64,000 nucleotides of DNA from Polytrichum commune (lineage: Eukaryota > Streptophyta > Polytrichopsida > Polytrichales > Polytrichaceae): assembly GCA_950295325.1 (NCBI GenBank), contig OX485807.1, positions 4,404,501-4,468,500 of the forward strand, written 5' to 3'. A program made the translations under genes and the position numbers. Under the pieces are notes generated by a model, which saw nothing but the letters and a program-made list of their open reading frames with translations, did no database searches and was not told the DNA's origin. Each line of letters starts with the position of its first letter. Within the stretch, counting starts at the first letter, position 1. Below, in pieces: positions 59,246 through 64,000 of the stretch.

Positions 59246-59599
59246 TACAACCAATGTTGGACTAGTGTATAGGTGAATGCATGGTATCAATAATCAACTT
59301 CAATGATGGTATCAAAGAACTTACCTAGGGTATCAAAATTGTAACACCAGTCAAATATTGATACCAAGATATATATTGGTGAGTATGTCAAAGAGAGAGA
59401 ATCCTTGTATACCCAAATTAATATTTGGGTCAATACCATTCTAAATCATATTCATACTAGGGTGAATATACCTAGAAATGAAAATTCTTGCATGGAATAC
59501 CCGAAGGATATTGAAAACAAAATTACCATCGAAAAGTATGAAATCCTCATTATAGGTGCCCAAATGGTATTAACAAAAACACGATACCCGTCCAACACT

Positions 59600-60910
59600 G
59601 ATCGGTACAAACGGCCTCGAAGGACGAGAAGCGCCTTGGTTGCACCGAGCCACTCTTCATCTTCCTTCTTCGTCTTGTGCTAATACGTTATCGATCGCTG
59701 AAACAGAGGGTGACCCAGTTGCCACAACTATTCTTGCTCCTTGAATCGCATCCATTTTGTGTCCCTCTGCACTCGCACCGCTTCGCATCGACGGACAGCT
59801 GGAACACAACACAACGGAACATCAAAAACAGCAGCTCAGACTACTTTAGCGCCAACTTCAGCTCATCACGGCGTTGCTCTCGTAGGGCTTCAACGTGCTT
59901 CAATCATTTCACCCCAATTCCACTGCGTGGATGCTGTAGACGGAAGCGGTCAGAGTGAAGGATTTGGTAATGTTTACTTTGGGTAGTGAGAGAGCCTCGA
60001 CCACATAATTGAGGCTCTCAAGAAGAGGTGCGAGTTGTTGAGAACAGTTCTCAAATGTGGATTCCACTTGGTGGAACTTCTTCTCTTTTGGTTGATCGAG
60101 CGCTTCCTTCACCAACTCTTTGTCTCTCACGACACAATCTGAAGATTACGCGGAGCTACCACCGGCGGCTCTGTCAAAGTGCATTGTAAAGAAACGATCC
60201 AAGTCATTCCTGTTTGTACGGATTGCTTATTGATTGAGAGTTCATACCGTCATTGTCGAGGAGTTGAGAAAACAAAGTGCACATTGAGATTTATGTTATG
60301 CACCTCGAAACATTTGAAGGATAAGGACTATACACACAGTGCCTCATCCATCGCTGCGTCAAATAGCTTTGGTAAATTACAGCATTGGGTTGATCATCGT
60401 TTCCAATATTTTTTTCTTTCTGCAGAGTCAGTTTCTGGGTGAGACACACCATACCGAGTTTTCTCGAAACCAAGGACAGGTGGTAACTGTGGAAGTTTGC
60501 TATGCGAGTTTTGAGAAGTGTTATGTATGTTGTCATTACCCATAGACACACAGATTGACAAATTGCACCTAGGAGCCGGAGAAAAGACAACAGGAAGAGC
60601 GCAAGGAAGATTGCGCTCTTGAAGTCGGCTAGGACTGCTTGATCTCCTTCTGTTTGCGTCGTCCTTATCAAAATAGATGGAGACGTAGATTTGTTCACTC
60701 GCAACACTTAAAACTCTTCATAAAAATCGTCCAATATAAGCTGCAAGCGGACTGGAGAAGCCGGAGAGTGAAAGCTTGGATGTCGAAGATGGTGAAGTGA
60801 CGCAGTGAAGGATCAAGCTGTGTTTCTGATGGCTACAATGTTGGAGCTTTTCGGTCACTTCTTCCCGGAGGACGGCTGTGGCTTCGAACATGCCTTGGGT
60901 ATCTTCAAAA
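59600..60910 (-). other. Possible minus-strand exons of an unknown gene
   Basis: A less AT-rich island. The minus frame 60130-59909 is helical (DKELVKEALDQPKEKKFHQ, then LAPLLESLNYVVEALSLPK) and ends at a donor-like GTAAAC, with an acceptor-like TCTTCAG upstream. Another helical segment near 60900-60800 reads FEDTQGMFEATAVLREEVTE. I could not join them into one frame and know no homologue. It could be a real small gene, a decayed one, or chance. Confidence 0.3.
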
Positions 60911-60948
60911 ATTTGTAAGCAGTATGCACCAAAATTCTTACTCAAGTG

Positions 60949-61395
60949 CCAGGACCTGTAGTGTGTGTGACAGTCATGTGATATGACTTCAACAAAAATG
61001 CCAGAAATTTGCACAAATATTCTTACCCAACTGCCAGGATGTGTAGTGTGACATTCTTGTAACATAATTTCAACAAGAATATAAGCAATTTGCACCGATG
61101 TTCTTACCCAAATGCCAGGACCTGTAGAGTGACAGTCATGTGATATAACTTCAACAAAAAATGTAATGAATTTGCACCAATATTCTTACCCAACTACCAG
61201 GAGCTATGGTGTGACAGTCATGTAACATAACTTCGACATATTGCAAGCAATTAGCACCATTCGTACCCAACTGCTAAGAGCTGTAGTGACACAGTCATAT
61301 CAATGATATAACTTCAATAAGAATGTATGCAATTTGCACCATTCTTACTCAACTGGCAGAACCTGTAGAGTGACAAGAGTCATGTGACATAACTT
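60949..61395. repeat. Minisatellite, about six units of about 80 bp
   Basis: Each unit has CTGTAG, TGACAGTCATGTGATATAAC, TTCAACAAnAATG, ATTTGCACC and TTCTTACCCAACTnCCAGGA. Starts are near 60949, 61033, 61115, 61197, 61272 and 61355. Units are diverged and slightly different in length. Confidence 0.8.
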
Positions 61396-62387
61396 GGGAA
61401 CTAGATGATACGTAGTGGTGGTTCTAGGTCAAACTAACTTCTCTAAATTAATGTGACCTACCACCTACATTTCATAACATTATCCACCCAAGTCTATATG
61501 TTGGGTGGGTTGGGTATAAGCCAAATTCTATTTGGAGTTATGTTTTGTCTATTCTCTAAATAAAGCACTATACTGGCATAATCAACCTCATAAACTTAGG
61601 TAAAGCAATGTCATTGATATTATTAAAATGGAATGGTTGATAGCACTTGAATCATGTTATGTTAAAAATCAATGTGGATGTCTTATAAACAAGTCATTTA
61701 AAATCTCCAATGTAACACTATAGAAGACCACACCCAAGGCTTGAAACTTAAACTTGATAAAATTGACTGCTTAGTTGTTGTACAATGAAAATAAAATATA
61801 ACAGATGAACCTAAAAATTAGGATGACAATTTGAATGAGATTTATAGTGGATAATACATGAAAAGGCCAAAATTCAATAATCCCATCACGACTCTTGAAG
61901 ATGTCTTTCCCCATAGAATAGGTATCTATTCATGGAGTTGCATGCTACACTGAAGAAAGAACCTTCAATGTGACGTACTTGCAGATTTCAGTTGTTTGAT
62001 TTCATATGCTATTGCCTCTCTGTAGACCTCCAATAATTGCTTCACAAATTAGACTTAGAAACTAAACAAATGTATGTTTACCGATGATCCAAAATCCGAC
62101 ATGAAATTTAAAGCAGTATAATGAATCCGGCCGGTACTTGACCAAATTGGACAAATTTGACACCCGTCTTTGATTCCTTTTGTTATAGTAATCAACTTAT
62201 TTTGAAAGGTCTTCTCTCATAAGAAATTGTCGTAAGTGAAGCTATCAACATAAATTGCTGCACTTGGTTGAGTGAACAAAAATCCTATCGATAAAGAACA
62301 ACACAACTTTCCTACTTTAAATTCCCAAACTCTGAATCGAAGAGGTGTGCTAAGTCAGAGTTTCTCACTTTGTGAGTGAAAATCGCA

Positions 62388-63109
62388 CTAAGTTAGGTCA
62401 TCTGGAGTGTCTTCACGAACCAAATTTCCTCTTGGTAGTTGTTTCGCCAACCTTATAATCTGCAAGGAGTGTGGATTCTCATGAGAATAACACTCAGGGG
62501 GGTAGTCATTGGTTGGAGTAGCAATATACGTGCCAACAAATGATAGGGTATTTTAAAAACATGGGGCAAAAAATTATAAATGGGCTTAAGAGTAATATAG
62601 GGTATCAAAAATGGCATTGGACATCTTTAAAGTACTATAGGGTATGGAATAATAGGTAATTTGGAATTATAAGTAATGCAAGCCATTTTTCTATTAACCC
62701 AAAGTAGAAATTTACATAATGATAGCATGTGAAAAAAAGAGGAGAATTGAAAGTAATACCCCCCTATAAAATAGTGGTTGTTCGCACCTATATCCTTAAC
62801 TTTTTAACACACTGCCCCCCCCCCCCCCCGAGGAATAACATTCAATTAGATTCATAAGCCATTGCCTCTGTTGCAACATGTCCACAACTCATATATATAA
62901 TTGACTCGTTCTTCGATTCAGAAGAGAGAGAGAGAGACGATTGCTGATAAACTTCAACACGGTTGTTAAAAAATGTATGGTTGAGATGAGGGACGACATT
63001 GCTATTAGTGGAGATTAATCGTTTAATTTCATCTGCTCTTGCCTCTCTATAGGCCTCCAACAATTGCTCCACAAATTGGTTTTGATCACCTTTGAAAAAG
63101 TTGTCAATC
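62388..63109 (-). pseudogene. Gamma-SNAP exons 8 and 9, duplicated pseudogene
   Basis: Exon 8-like 63109 to about 62976 encodes NQFVEQLLEAYREARADEIK and ends HLNH. The next bases lack the ATGGTACG donor seen in the parent because of a deletion of about 11 bp. Exon 9-like 62459-62388 encodes IIRLAKQLPRGNLV and the terminal DDLT with its stop. The first seven exons are absent, so no SNAP can be made from this copy. Confidence 0.88.
62493..62832. mobile_element. CTCrGGGGGG-type MITE with 8-bp TSD GAATAACA
   Basis: 340 bp, reverse-oriented relative to 57272-57610. Left end CTCAGGGGGGTAGTCATTGG, right end CCCCCCCGAG. GAATAACA is repeated exactly (62485-62492 and 62833-62840). The paralogous site near 6961 lacks the element and so serves as an empty site. 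Confidence 0.92.
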
Positions 63110-63418
63110 CTGCCTTCCCAGAAGTTGAGCAATTTATGCCATTTTTATGATATCAAAATATACCATACCTTTGTATTTTGTTGCATATTGTATATGCAAC
63201 TAGACTAATCAAATCCAACCAGGTTGAAACTTTTGTGATGACTTGGATGCTCTCACTTTGATAATTGGGTTTGGCGAATTGCCTAAGGGCCACTTCACAC
63301 TCTTGCCAAGAGCCATGACCATGAAATTGTGAGAGCCCAAAGGAGAGTGTCCAAAGGCCGTCCCAACACACCTCCAAAATCATGTAGTGTGGTCATGGGT
63401 CCTCAAGTGTAGTGTGAA

Positions 63419-64000
63419 TAAAATAAAATGAAAATGAAAATGAAAATGAAAAAGAACTTCAGGGTTTAGTTTGTACCCCGACTTGAATAGGGAGCCCGTT
63501 TCTCTATGCCATGTTCATGTTCGACCAAGCGTCACCTTAAGAGTACTCTACCCTCTCGGGAGGTGAGCTCCTTTAGTTTTCGAATAAGTCGTATCTACCG
63601 TAGCACCATAGTTGGTTCATGCAAAAATAATTCCCCAAAAAAAACCAAAAATTATAAGCCCAATCAAACGAAAAAGTGAAATTTTGTATTAGAAAAAAAA
63701 ATTTAATGAAAAATTTGGACTCTTCTAAGCTCCAACCACGTTAACGCGCCATAAGAGGCTTTATGCTAACGCGTTAATGGCTCGGCACCCTACTCACGAG
63801 CTCCACACTAATAGGGATAAAAGCACAATCAACTCGTTATTGTTTTGGTGCCATTTCTAACACTCTTCTCACACATGTCAACGTGCAAATACATACAAAA
63901 GACCTAACACATACAATGTGCAAAGACAAACAAGAGCCACACTAAGTAAGGTTAAGGTGGATACTTAGGTTTAAGGCCAAGAAGTTGCCACGAATGTATG
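63419..64000. other. Simple repeat and unassigned sequence
   Basis: AAATG/AAAATG repeats to about 63450, then sequence with no recognised gene. A near-inverted pair GTTAACGCGCC and GCTAACGCGTTAA lies at about 63740-63776. Confidence 0.5.

Larger units (their letters stand above)
61430..63418. repeat. Distal copy of the gamma-SNAP 3' segment
   Basis: Direct copy of 5916-7571. Differs by many substitutions and small indels, by a 340-bp MITE insertion at 62493-62832, and by loss of exon 8's donor site. It ends abruptly inside the Harbinger MITE at about 63418, next to an AAATG-rich simple repeat. Confidence 0.9.

Overview
The window reads as nuclear DNA of a land plant. The evidence is an interstitial block of plant-type TTTAGGG repeats (31.9 kb), GT-AG introns, a plant-like gamma-SNAP gene, and chromodomain Ty3/Gypsy retrotransposons with an initiator-Met tRNA primer site. 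It is AT-rich, sparse in genes and dense in transposons, which fits a large genome. A non-seed plant is possible, but the sequence does not prove it. No bacterial operons, CRISPR arrays, rRNA or tRNA genes were seen.

Layout. 0-6 kb holds relics: a Harbinger MITE, a LINE fragment and a decayed Harbinger element. 6.87-12.68 kb (minus) is a complete nine-exon gamma-SNAP gene whose exon phases all join; four MITEs sit in its introns. 12.7-18.9 kb holds MITEs and a Harbinger transposase relic. 18.93-21.39 kb (minus) is a two-exon gene of unknown function. 21.4-25.9 kb looks empty. 25.93-29.06 kb (minus) is a DUF7869-type, transposon-associated gene.

29.4-39.0 kb is the most unusual part. Twenty-seven copies of a 24-bp near-perfect palindrome (arm ATTTACGAACG, two variable bases, mirrored arm) are confined to this stretch. 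They lie around and inside a GC-rich gene whose product has a ParB-like DGQHS motif. Every intron of that gene between 33 and 39 kb carries them, and two lie in frame inside an exon. The reading frame can be followed through phase-compatible introns into an FCP1-like HAD phosphatase domain and a disordered tail ending at 48.38 kb. The frame holds three TAG stops and one TGA, and is interrupted in the phosphatase domain by a full-length Gypsy element (39.27-46.67 kb; two 943-bp LTRs that look identical, TSD GACAC). A second, diverged copy of the 3' part lies at 29.29-29.71 kb.

49.25-54.49 kb is a separate, nearly intact 5.24-kb DNA transposon with inverted termini (CTCGGGGGG...), a perfect 8-bp TSD (TGCCAACT) and a three-exon transposase gene of about 1,460 codons broken by one TAG. 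Two 340-bp MITEs with the same outer termini and 8-bp TSDs lie at 57.3 and 62.5 kb. 55.43-57.21 kb is a solo LTR nested inside a related solo LTR. 61.43-63.42 kb is a duplicate of the gamma-SNAP 3' end, now a pseudogene. The only clearly intact cellular gene is gamma-SNAP (vesicle fusion, SNARE recycling); the rest is mainly transposon biology at different stages of decay.
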